A stretch of 5,268 bases of DNA from Candidatus Woesearchaeota archaeon (lineage in GTDB: Archaea > Nanobdellota > Nanobdellia > Woesearchaeales > GW2011-AR9), in NCBI GenBank assembly GCA_016213985.1, contig JACRPJ010000022.1:1-5268 (forward strand). The letters are read 5' to 3'. This document shows, one piece after another, positions 1 to 5,184 of this stretch. Positions within the stretch are counted from its first letter, which is position 1, and each line of letters starts with the position of its first letter. Under the pieces are notes generated by a model. The model was not told the DNA's origin and did no database searches. It saw only the letters and a program-made list of their open reading frames with translations. A program made the position numbers and the translations under genes.

Positions 1-777
1 TTTACCCAGGATGATGCCCATATTTTTTGCACAGAAGAACAGTTAGGAGAAGAGATTAAGAGTGTTATTGATCTCACTGAAAAAATCTTCCAGAAATTTA
101 ACTTGCCTTTTGATCATGTAGAGTTGTCCACCCGCCCGGAAAGAAGGATTGGTAGTGATGAATTCTGGGACAAAGCAGAAAAAGCTCTAGAAGAGGCGCT
201 GAAAAAGAGCAAAATGAAATATAAAATCAATGCAGGAGAAGGAGCTTTCTACGGCCCAAAGATCGATTTCCACGTGAAGGATAGCTTAGGCAGGAACTGG
301 CAATGCTCAACCCTTCAGTTAGACTTTGCCATGCCGGAAAGGTTTGGGTTGGAATATGCAGACAGAGACGGAAAGCAGAAAAGACCGGTTATGCTCCACC
401 GCGCCATTTATGGTTCGTTAGAACGGTTTATGGGAATTTTATTAGAGCATACTAGTGGTAACTTGCCCCTCTGGCTTTCTCCGGTTCAGGTTAAAGTAAT
501 AACTGTCAATGATCGTAATATCAAGTTTGCTCAGGAGATAGTGAAAAAGCTCTTGGATGTAGGAATAAGAGCTGAGATTAACGCCCAAGCTGAGACCATT
601 AGCAAGAAAGTTCGGGATGCGCAATTAGAAAAAGTCAATTATATTGTAACTATTGGAGATAAAGAGGTAGAAAAGAAAACTCTGGCGGTAAGAACCAGAG
701 CCGGAGAAGTTAAATTCGAAGCGAAAATAGATGAGTTTATCCAGCAGTTGGTAGAAGAAAAAGAAAAAAGATTGTAA
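1..777 (+). CDS. thrS: Threonyl-tRNA synthetase, C-terminal part (5' end outside window)
   Basis: Class II aminoacyl-tRNA synthetase that charges tRNA-Thr with threonine in the cytoplasm. The frame is open from the first base, so the gene enters from the left; 258 residues are present, about 40% of the usual bacterial length (E. coli about 640). It begins inside motif 2 (FTQDDAHIFC), whose His corresponds to a ligand of the catalytic zinc. Next come GAFYGPKIDF (residues 81-90), WQCSTLQLDF and motif 3 HRAIYGSLERF (133-143), whose first His is another zinc ligand; the Cys ligand lies outside the window. The HGTP anticodon-binding domain follows from about residue 157 (LWLSPVQV, GDKEVE, AVRTRAGE). 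These signatures are those of bacterial/eukaryotic-type ThrRS; archaeal-type enzymes have a different motif 2 and an unrelated editing domain. The apparent internal TTG start at 103 is not real. The stop lies 5 bases from the convergent helicase stop. Confidence 0.97.
   Translation, partial: FTQDDAHIFCTEEQLGEEIKSVIDLTEKIFQKFNLPFDHVELSTRPERRIGSDEFWDKAEKALEEALKKSKMKYKINAGEGAFYGPKIDFHVKDSLGRNWQCSTLQLDFAMPERFGLEYADRDGKQKRPVMLHRAIYGSLERFMGILLEHTSGNLPLWLSPVQVKVITVNDRNIKFAQEIVKKLLDVGIRAEINAQAETISKKVRDAQLEKVNYIVTIGDKEVEKKTLAVRTRAGEVKFEAKIDEFIQQLVEEKEKRL
753..771 (-). terminator. Possible oligo-T terminator of the helicase gene
   Basis: Read on the minus strand, the bases just after the helicase stop form a pyrimidine tract with runs of six and five T (TCTTTTTTCTTTTTCTTCT). 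Archaeal RNA polymerase terminates at T-rich non-template tracts without needing a hairpin. The tract lies inside the 3' end of the convergent thrS gene, where it also encodes Lys/Glu-rich residues, so it may be only coding sequence. Confidence 0.35.
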
Positions 778-782
778 ATTGG

Positions 783-2558
783 TTATAGCAAATATATCCC
801 TTCCAGCGCCCGTTTCATTATTCTTTCGCAGTTCTCCATCTTGCGGATAACCATAAAATCCATCGACGCCTTCTTCACCTGCCCGATTTTATCCAATATC
901 TGAGTAAAGAATCTTATTAAATCTCCTTCCAGCAGATTAGTCTGCTCTAACACCTCAAAGAAACTTTTGCACTCATACGCCAATGCCGCTAACAGTAATA
1001 AAATGTAGTACTCATCAAGTTTAGACACTATATCTGTAGCAAAAATTTCTCCCATAGTGATTTCATCAGAAAATATTTTTGAAGAGAACTTCCCTTTCTC
1101 AGTTAGCTTGCCCTCTTTGATATAATCCAATGAACTTAGTTTGCGGACAATGCTGTCATAGCGGGCCATCAGCACTTTGTATGGAATCTTAGCGAATTTA
1201 TCCCCGAATTTTTGGTACGACCAGAAGCTTAATCTTAAGATGTGCTCGATTTCTTCTGGAGTGTTCTGATCGATTAAATTTAAGGTTGTATTTACTGAAA
1301 GCCGGAACTGCGAGCGTATCGGCTCAATATCTCTTAAAGTTATTCTTTTAATTTCGGGATAGTTAAAGTTCGGCCTGAAAATCATGCTTATGGCATAGCC
1401 AATTTTGTCTATGCCCCTCCTTCCTGCCCTTCCGGCCATCTGAAAGAATTCTTTAGTGGTAAGCGAGCGGAAATTAATTCCGTCAAATTTACGCAGGCCG
1501 TCGAAACATACCGTCTTGGCAGGCATGTTAATTCCCACCGCAAACGTTTCCGTAGCATAAAGAACCCGGATTAGCCCTTGGGTAAATAATTCTTCAATAG
1601 TTTCTTTAATAACCGGAAGCAGCCCGGCATGATGAAAAGCAATTCCAAACGGAAGCGTCTCTTTTAGCATTCGAGTGGAAGATAATCGGGTTATTTCACT
1701 AGGTGCATCTTTTAATTTATCATTAAGCAACTGTACGGTCTGGTAGTTCTTAGGGAATAAATTTTTGCGTGCCAGCTCTACCGCTTTTCTCTGACAGTCG
1801 CTTCTGGAGAAAACGAAAAAAATGCAGGGGAGCTTATCTCTCCCCAGATCTTTTATCAATGCAGTGTGTTCAGGAGCAGGAATCCGAAAACGCTTAGTGC
1901 TTTTTTGCCGGCGCATTCTCTTATATTCCGGATCGTCCACTGCTGACTTAATCTTGTCCAGCGAGGTTAATCTCCATTCATAATCATAGAACAGCATTTG
2001 CAGCGGGACCGGCCTTTCCTCGGAAATGACCGTCTTTACCGGATGATATTTAATCGCTTTGATCCAGTGGCTGAATTCTTCCGCATTGGGGATAGTTGCC
2101 GAAAGGCACAAAAATCTTACTGATTCTGGGCTGTAAATGATTGATTCCTCCCAAACATACCCTCTTTCTATATCATTAATAAAATGGATTTCATCGAAAA
2201 TAACGTAGGCAATGTCTTTAACCATTTCATCATTGCTCACCACCATATTTCGGTAAATTTCTGTGGTCATGATCAGAATCTTTGCTGAGGGATTGATGAC
2301 TATATCTCCAGTCATTAATCCTACCTTCTCTTTTCCGTATTCCTGGGAAAAATCACGATACTTCTGGTTAGAAAGCGCTTTAATCGGAGCAGTATAAATT
2401 ATTCTTAAGTTATCATTTTTGTGTTTTTCAATTATAAAGTCGGCTGTTAACGTCTTTCCGCTGCCGGTGGGAGCAGAGACTACCACTGATTGATTATTTT
2501 CTATAGCATTAATCGCCTGTTCCTGGAAAGGATCCAAAGTAAGTTTCTTGTATTGCAT
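783..2558 (-). CDS. Ski2/Mtr4-like DEAD/DEAH-box helicase, compact, with DSHCT-like C-terminus
   Basis: Complete 591-residue superfamily 2 helicase, an ATP-driven 3'-5' RNA (possibly DNA) translocase by family. Visible motifs in order: Q-motif-like DPFQ (9-12), Walker A APTGSGKT (29-36), Ia TAPIKALSNQK (56-66), Walker B DEIH (122-125), III SAT (153-155), RPVPLQ (182-187), IV FFVFSRSDC (247-255), FHHAGLLP (308-315), V ATETFAVGINMPAKT (335-349) and VI QMAGRAGRRG (373-382). The stretches around DEIH, FHHAGLLP and motif V resemble eukaryotic Mtr4/Dob1 much more than Hel308. The end (about 420-591) with LLEGDLIRFF fits a DSHCT/ratchet-like domain. It lacks the Mtr4 arch insertion and the N-terminal extension of archaeal ASH-Ski2, so it is about half the size of Mtr4. 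The ATG is the only suitable start: a TGA lies in frame three codons upstream. No Shine-Dalgarno is seen. A role in RNA decay or processing with exosome or RNase partners is inference. Confidence 0.96.
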   Translation of the reverse strand: MQYKKLTLDPFQEQAINAIENNQSVVVSAPTGSGKTLTADFIIEKHKNDNLRIIYTAPIKALSNQKYRDFSQEYGKEKVGLMTGDIVINPSAKILIMTTEIYRNMVVSNDEMVKDIAYVIFDEIHFINDIERGYVWEESIIYSPESVRFLCLSATIPNAEEFSHWIKAIKYHPVKTVISEERPVPLQMLFYDYEWRLTSLDKIKSAVDDPEYKRMRRQKSTKRFRIPAPEHTALIKDLGRDKLPCIFFVFSRSDCQRKAVELARKNLFPKNYQTVQLLNDKLKDAPSEITRLSSTRMLKETLPFGIAFHHAGLLPVIKETIEELFTQGLIRVLYATETFAVGINMPAKTVCFDGLRKFDGINFRSLTTKEFFQMAGRAGRRGIDKIGYAISMIFRPNFNYPEIKRITLRDIEPIRSQFRLSVNTTLNLIDQNTPEEIEHILRLSFWSYQKFGDKFAKIPYKVLMARYDSIVRKLSSLDYIKEGKLTEKGKFSSKIFSDEITMGEIFATDIVSKLDEYYILLLLAALAYECKSFFEVLEQTNLLEGDLIRFFTQILDKIGQVKKASMDFMVIRKMENCERIMKRALEGIYLL

Positions 2559-2571
2559 GATTAGTCAAAAA

Positions 2572-2590
2572 CCATTTAATGATCAAATGG
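2572..2590. promoter_or_regulatory. Inverted repeat in the helicase leader (possible operator)
   Basis: CCATTT and AAATGG form a perfect 6-base inverted repeat separated by 7 bases. It sits between the putative TATA box and the helicase ATG, covering the expected transcription start. It could be a repressor site or a small leader hairpin. Short AT-rich inverted repeats also arise by chance, so support is modest. Confidence 0.3.
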
Positions 2591-2601
2591 ATTAATGGAA
2601 G

Positions 2602-2613
2602 TTATTTAAATAT
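2602..2613 (-). promoter_or_regulatory. TATA-box promoter of the helicase gene
   Basis: TTATTTAAATAT reads on the minus strand as ATATTTAAATAA, a good archaeal TATA box. Its centre lies about 49 bases upstream of the helicase ATG. With the usual 25-27 base spacing, transcription would start near 2581 and leave a leader of roughly 22 bases. The core ATTTAAAT is palindromic, so it could also fire toward the plus strand into the GC-rich island. Confidence 0.5.
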
Positions 2614-2765
2614 GTCGAAAGTCCAGCGCAAATCGCCCACTGCTGGTCATAGACTAGCGGCATGCTCTTTCTTTTCTTCGTAACCGACGGGGAGCATAAC
2701 ACCGCAGGGGTATGTGAAAACCAATTACACTGGTTGTATACAACTTCATTAATACATACTCTTAA
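2614..2765. other. GC-rich intergenic island with several potential stems; possible structured RNA
   Basis: The 275-base gap between the helicase start and the next gene holds no convincing protein gene. About 2617-2710 is roughly 56% G+C by hand count, clearly richer than its neighbours. Possible pairings: CCAGC 2623-2627 with GCTGG 2642-2646; a two-part stem of GCGG 2657-2660 with CCGC 2702-2705 and ATGCTC 2662-2667 with GAGCAT 2692-2697; and GGTATGTG-like 2709-2716 with 2753-2760, enclosing a hairpin AACCA/TGGTT with a 7-base loop. It is not a recognisable tRNA, 5S, SRP or RNase P RNA. A 58-codon stop-free frame on the minus strand (stop at 2592-2594) and a 36-codon plus frame at 2662-2772 cross the same bases; neither has a good start context. 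The strand and function are undecided. Confidence 0.25.
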
Positions 2766-2777
2766 AATCTAACCAAC

Positions 2778-2787
2778 TTTATTTTAG
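2778..2787 (+). promoter_or_regulatory. Weak TATA-like element before the 125-residue gene
   Basis: TTTATTTTAG lies about 53 bases before the ATG at 2835, which would give a leader of about 27 bases with normal archaeal spacing. The match is poorer than those of the other promoters here, and no Shine-Dalgarno precedes either candidate ATG. Confidence 0.25.
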
Positions 2788-2834
2788 ACAAAAACAGCTT
2801 ATGTTCGAAAAATCCAAAGTAAGCGAGCGTTTGA

Positions 2835-3212
2835 ATGAAAAGATTTACAATGAAAAAACTTGAACCTAAAAAACATGCTATGAATACAGCAATATATACC
2901 TTAACCGACCCTGATGAGATGAAACAGTTTTATCAAGAGTGCATTAAGACGATAGCTAAAATAAAAGAAATCCCAGAATATAGAGAATGCATTGAGTGTA
3001 GAGTCCAATTCGGAGTTAAGCCAATACATCAAATGGACGCTAGAGAAGTTACAAACCAGTTCATCGGTTACATACTTTCTGCTTTTAATGATGAAACTAT
3101 AAATAGATGGAAAAAAGTTATTCCTGAAATAGTATGTCCTACTCAATGGTATAGAACATTTGATTGGCTATTCACCCATGATTTAGGATTTCGAGAAGAT
3201 ATGATTTTTTAG
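2835..3212 (+). CDS. Hypothetical protein, 125 residues, family not recognised
   Basis: I do not recognise this protein. It is probably soluble: no signal peptide or membrane segment is seen. The N-terminus is basic (MKRFTMKKLEPKKH); residues about 25-47 and 70-98 look like amphipathic helices, and the C-terminal part is aromatic (WYRTFDWLF). There are four Cys (36, 52, 55, 101), two of them in a CIEC pair at 52-55, but no second pair for a clear zinc site. A TGA immediately precedes the first ATG, which fixes the upstream limit; a second ATG at 2850 is an equally plausible start, and neither has a Shine-Dalgarno. The balanced, charged composition suggests a real gene rather than a chance frame. 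It stands alone, divergent from the helicase and convergent with the next gene. Confidence 0.55.
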   Translation: MKRFTMKKLEPKKHAMNTAIYTLTDPDEMKQFYQECIKTIAKIKEIPEYRECIECRVQFGVKPIHQMDAREVTNQFIGYILSAFNDETINRWKKVIPEIVCPTQWYRTFDWLFTHDLGFREDMIF

Positions 3213-3230
3213 AGCGAGCCCGCCAATTGA

Positions 3231-3287
3231 AGCTAACATCGGAATTCCTGTTAGTTGCCCACGAATACTTGGAGTGGTTGATTTTTA
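3231..3287 (+). terminator. Possible terminator region of the 125-residue gene
   Basis: An inverted repeat CTAACA 3233-3238 with TGTTAG 3249-3254, extendable by one wobble and one A-T pair, lies 20 bases after the stop. A T5 run (GATTTTTAG) follows at 3282-3286. The 27-base gap between stem and T-run is long for a bacterial-type terminator, but an oligo-T alone can suffice in archaea. Confidence 0.25.
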
Positions 3288-3301
3288 GTGCAACGATACA
3301 G

Positions 3302-3339
3302 TAAAAATTGTCCCTCTCTCTGAGCAGCTTAGAGAGAGG
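3302..3339 (-). terminator. Hairpin plus T-tract terminator of the 276-residue gene
   Basis: CCTCTCTCT (3313-3321) and AGAGAGAGG (3331-3339) form a perfect 9-bp stem around a 9-base loop. Read on the minus strand, it is followed after a few bases by ATTTTT (from the A-run at 3303-3307). The minus-strand gene's TAA at 3329-3331 lies inside the stem, so the structure starts in the last codons. Its form is that of an intrinsic terminator. Confidence 0.5.
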
Positions 3340-4159
3340 TGTAGGTCCAACGGGATATGTTCGAGTGGTTAGGGCTTTTTTGGTGGAGGGGGGTATAAGT
3401 AATTCCTCCGTCCGGGCTGAGAGAAACATAACTCTCTGACTTAAGCTCAGCTTTGCCTTCCTTGGGTTCGTACTCTCTATATATTCCCACTAGATTTTTC
3501 TTTTCGTGAAAGTATGGGCCATTATGGTGAGGCCTCTTCTCAAAGAAGACTTCCCGATGTAGATATCCTCCCGGACCAAATTCGGTTAACTTACCCAGTT
3601 TGGTGTTACTATACTTAGTCTCCTTGATGGCGATAACGCGAACCTCAGAATCATCGCTACAGGGGGGAAGGTTCATAAGATAGGCAGAAAGCATAGCCGC
3701 GTCGGTTCTACTTCCTACTTTATTTTTAGGCACTGAGCAATCCCGGGACAAAAAATTATCTGGAAGCTGGTTCTCTAAAGTGCTAATATCTACATTTCGA
3801 TCATAATTCCTTAATCCCCCTTTTACTTTGCTGGCTTTCTTTTTGGAGGTATTAATTAGATACACATGATCCTCATCTTCTTCACGCGCTACGTAATCAA
3901 CCAAATCTTCTAAATAAGGCACTGCCTGCGTTTCTACTATGCCTTTTTCACGCTTCACAATAATCTCTTGTTCTAGGGCATTTTCCTGGACCAAATCACC
4001 ATTGTACACCCAGATGGTGCCTATATTCTTTTGATTAGAAGCATGATGGCATTCTGATATGCCTTCCTTTAATGCTTTTGGCCTAGGAGCCAGGGAAACC
4101 TTATGAAAATACATTATAGCAGCATCAAAAATCCCTTCCCTGGTAAGTACAGTGACCAT
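3329..4159 (-). CDS. Uncharacterised 276-residue protein; very tentative DAC (DisA_N)-like layout
   Basis: I do not recognise a family with confidence. The protein appears soluble and hydrophilic, with no signal peptide or membrane span. The order of elements resembles archaeal diadenylate-cyclase-type proteins: an N-terminal helix (about 7-20), strand IGTIWVYN (46-53), helix YLEDLVDYVARE (82-93), strand DHVYLINT (97-104), then GSRTDAAMLSAYLMN (149-163) where DAC enzymes have GTRHxAAL, then strand VRVIAIKET (173-181). The catalytic DGA is not seen and RHR is degenerate (SRTD), so even if homologous it would not be an active cyclase. The last 85 residues, with PHHNGPYFHEK at 210-220, have no counterpart. 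CHH at 37-39 and the His cluster could bind metal. The ATG sits about 28 bases from a TATA box, so the mRNA is probably leaderless. It is divergent from an Lrp-like regulator that may control it. Confidence 0.75.
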   Translation of the reverse strand: MVTVLTREGIFDAAIMYFHKVSLAPRPKALKEGISECHHASNQKNIGTIWVYNGDLVQENALEQEIIVKREKGIVETQAVPYLEDLVDYVAREEDEDHVYLINTSKKKASKVKGGLRNYDRNVDISTLENQLPDNFLSRDCSVPKNKVGSRTDAAMLSAYLMNLPPCSDDSEVRVIAIKETKYSNTKLGKLTEFGPGGYLHREVFFEKRPHHNGPYFHEKKNLVGIYREYEPKEGKAELKSESYVSLSPDGGITYTPLHQKSPNHSNISRWTYTSL

Positions 4160-4180
4160 GTTACAAAGTGTAATCTTTCC

Positions 4181-4195
4181 TATATTTAAATATTT
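4181..4195 (-). promoter_or_regulatory. TATA-box promoter of the 276-residue gene (leaderless)
   Basis: TATATTTAAATATTT contains the perfect palindrome ATATTTAAATAT at 4182-4193. On the minus strand its centre lies about 28 bases upstream of the ATG, so the transcript should begin at or within a base or two of the start codon. A purine-rich CCAAA precedes it on that strand, compatible with a BRE. No Shine-Dalgarno is present, as expected for a leaderless gene. Confidence 0.6.
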
Positions 4196-4229
4196 GGTTT
4201 ATCATTTTTTTATTTTTTTCCATTTTTTG

Positions 4230-4246
4230 CAAAATATTTATAAATA
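4230..4246 (+). promoter_or_regulatory. TATA-box promoter of the Lrp-like regulator (leaderless)
   Basis: ATATTTATAAATA, with the perfect palindrome ATTTATAAAT at 4236-4245, is centred about 26 bases before the ATG at 4266, the archaeal spacing for a leaderless mRNA. GCAAAA just upstream could be the BRE. The two divergent TATA boxes are separated by about 40 T-rich bases, so a regulator bound here could affect both genes. Confidence 0.6.
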
Positions 4247-4265
4247 AACAAAAAATAATGCCCTT

Positions 4266-4559
4266 ATGGTTGGCATAAATAGTGATTTATTGTACTTATA
4301 TTCCGAGAATGGACGAGCAAAAATCAAAGATGTAGCCTTTTTATTAAAGAAAAGCCCCCAACGCTTAAAATATATGCTAAAAGTGATGGATAGGGAAGGG
4401 ATAGTCTATAATCCCCACTGCATCTTTGACTATTCTTATTTTGGATTGATATTATTTCGGGTTTATTTTAAAGGTGGATATATCAGCGAGCATGACAAAA
4501 TAGAGATTATTAGGAAATTAAGCCATTTATCCCCGCTCTTATTTGGCAAAAAATCCTAA
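4266..4559 (+). CDS. Lrp/AsnC-like regulator, N-terminal part (frame broken at an A6 run)
   Basis: Residues 6-55 form a winged helix-turn-helix (DVAFLLKKSPQRLKYMLKVMDREGIV), followed by the start of a RAM ligand-binding domain: strand LILFRVYFKGG (61-71) and helix EHDKIEIIRKLSHL (75-88). DPANN Lrp/AsnC-like proteins are usually single chains of about 330-350 residues with the order HTH-RAM-HTH-RAM. Here the frame ends soon after the first RAM helix, and the second half continues in the next frame; shifting by one base at AAAAAA (4548-4553) joins them into about 305 residues. The rest of RAM1, roughly 60 residues, is absent. The ATG follows a TATA box at leaderless spacing. It may be a disrupted gene, a frameshifted product or a sequencing error. 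Confidence 0.8.
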   Translation: MVGINSDLLYLYSENGRAKIKDVAFLLKKSPQRLKYMLKVMDREGIVYNPHCIFDYSYFGLILFRVYFKGGYISEHDKIEIIRKLSHLSPLLFGKKS

Positions 4560-5184
4560 CTTGTTTATTAATATCGACCAAGAAATCATTGTAGGTGGAG
4601 ACAGAGAGGTAGCTATATTCAATGCTAATGAGATGGAGGTGATGAAACATTTGCTCAATAATCCAAAACTGAGATTATCCCACTTAGCTAAAGTATCGGA
4701 GATAAACATCAAGACCGCTGCTTCGGTAATTAAAAACCTAAAGAAAAGGAAAATAATCAAAGGATTTAAGTATGTAATGGATACCAATAAGTTAGGAATT
4801 TCTAAATTCCGTTTGTTCTTGACTTTACATAACATCAGTCAGGAAAGAGAAACGCAGATGCTGGATTATTTCTTAAAATTGAAAGAGGTAGTACAAGTAA
4901 ACAAGACCATTGGTGATTGGAATATGGAGGTGGACATAGAGTCTCCAGATAAGACCAGGATAAAACATCTCATCAGCCAATTAAGAGAGGAATTCAAAGA
5001 TCTTATTGCTTACTTTAATATCATTGAGTTCTATCAGTATTATTACAAAGCTTTTCTGCCCCGGTATTTGTTCACTCAGTACGAGCAAGCGGCGCAGCAG
5101 GCCCCTGAGCCAAAAATAGAAATTGTCGCTGACGAGATTGATAATGTTTTCCAGACCACGAAAGGCGGAGAGGTGCAATTATGA
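4543..5184 (+). CDS. Lrp/AsnC-like regulator, C-terminal part (HTH + RAM), continuation of the broken gene
   Basis: This frame carries the second half of the regulator: an IVGGDREV linker (16-23), a winged helix-turn-helix at about 28-75 (LSHLAKVSEINIKTAASVIKNLKKRKIIKGF) and a RAM domain at about 88-170, including KTIGDWNMEVDIE (121-133), the usual strand-turn-strand signature, and EFYQYYYKAFLP. The tail (about 175-213) is Gln/Ala/Pro and acid rich and probably disordered. The only start near the front is a TTG at 4543 that overlaps the first part by 17 bases and has no Shine-Dalgarno; an in-frame TAA lies at 4519. Independent initiation is therefore unlikely, and the true product would be the fused protein. 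The stop overlaps the next gene by four bases (ATGA), so the two are co-transcribed. Confidence 0.85.
   Translation: MAKNPNLFINIDQEIIVGGDREVAIFNANEMEVMKHLLNNPKLRLSHLAKVSEINIKTAASVIKNLKKRKIIKGFKYVMDTNKLGISKFRLFLTLHNISQERETQMLDYFLKLKEVVQVNKTIGDWNMEVDIESPDKTRIKHLISQLREEFKDLIAYFNIIEFYQYYYKAFLPRYLFTQYEQAAQQAPEPKIEIVADEIDNVFQTTKGGEVQL
5170..5175 (+). promoter_or_regulatory. Shine-Dalgarno site of the last gene
   Basis: GAGGTG is a perfect six-base complement to the 16S anti-SD core and lies 5 bases before the ATG at 5181. It supports that start and shows that internal operon genes here use SD-led initiation, in contrast to the leaderless promoter-proximal genes. Confidence 0.7.

Noticed and set aside
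2612..2683. 23-codon plus-strand frame (MSKVQRKSPTAGHR...)
   Set aside because: It abuts the TATA box, leaving no room for its own promoter, and has no Shine-Dalgarno; frames this short are common by chance.
2719..2735. AACCA/TGGTT hairpin with a 7-base loop containing TAC, like a tRNA-Val anticodon arm
   Set aside because: No D-arm, T-arm or proper acceptor stem can be placed around it.
2617..2810. Possible minimal RNase P RNA: GAAAGTCC resembles CR-I and GCTTAT near 2797 resembles CR-V
   Set aside because: The P4 helix cannot be formed beyond about four pairs, the ACAGAA..GGCTTAT element is not matched, and CR-IV is absent.
2532..2823. 12-base direct repeat ATCCAAAGTAAG at 2532-2543 and 2812-2823
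   Set aside because: About one 12-base match is expected by chance in a window of this size, and one copy encodes conserved helicase N-terminal residues.
2901..3146. 81-codon minus-strand frame opposite the 125-residue gene
   Set aside because: Shadow of the plus-strand gene: Phe/Tyr/Ser-rich composition typical of the antisense of an AT-rich gene, and no promoter or ribosome site.
3348..3400. tRNA-Ser/Leu-like D-arm (GTTCGAGTGGTTAGGGC)
   Set aside because: The next arm would be only T-G wobble pairs, no T-arm or acceptor partner follows, and the bases encode the end of the 276-residue protein.
3172..3429. 85-codon minus-strand frame overlapping the 276-residue gene and the 125-residue gene
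   Set aside because: It overlaps two better genes in other frames, crosses the terminator-like hairpin and shows no family resemblance.
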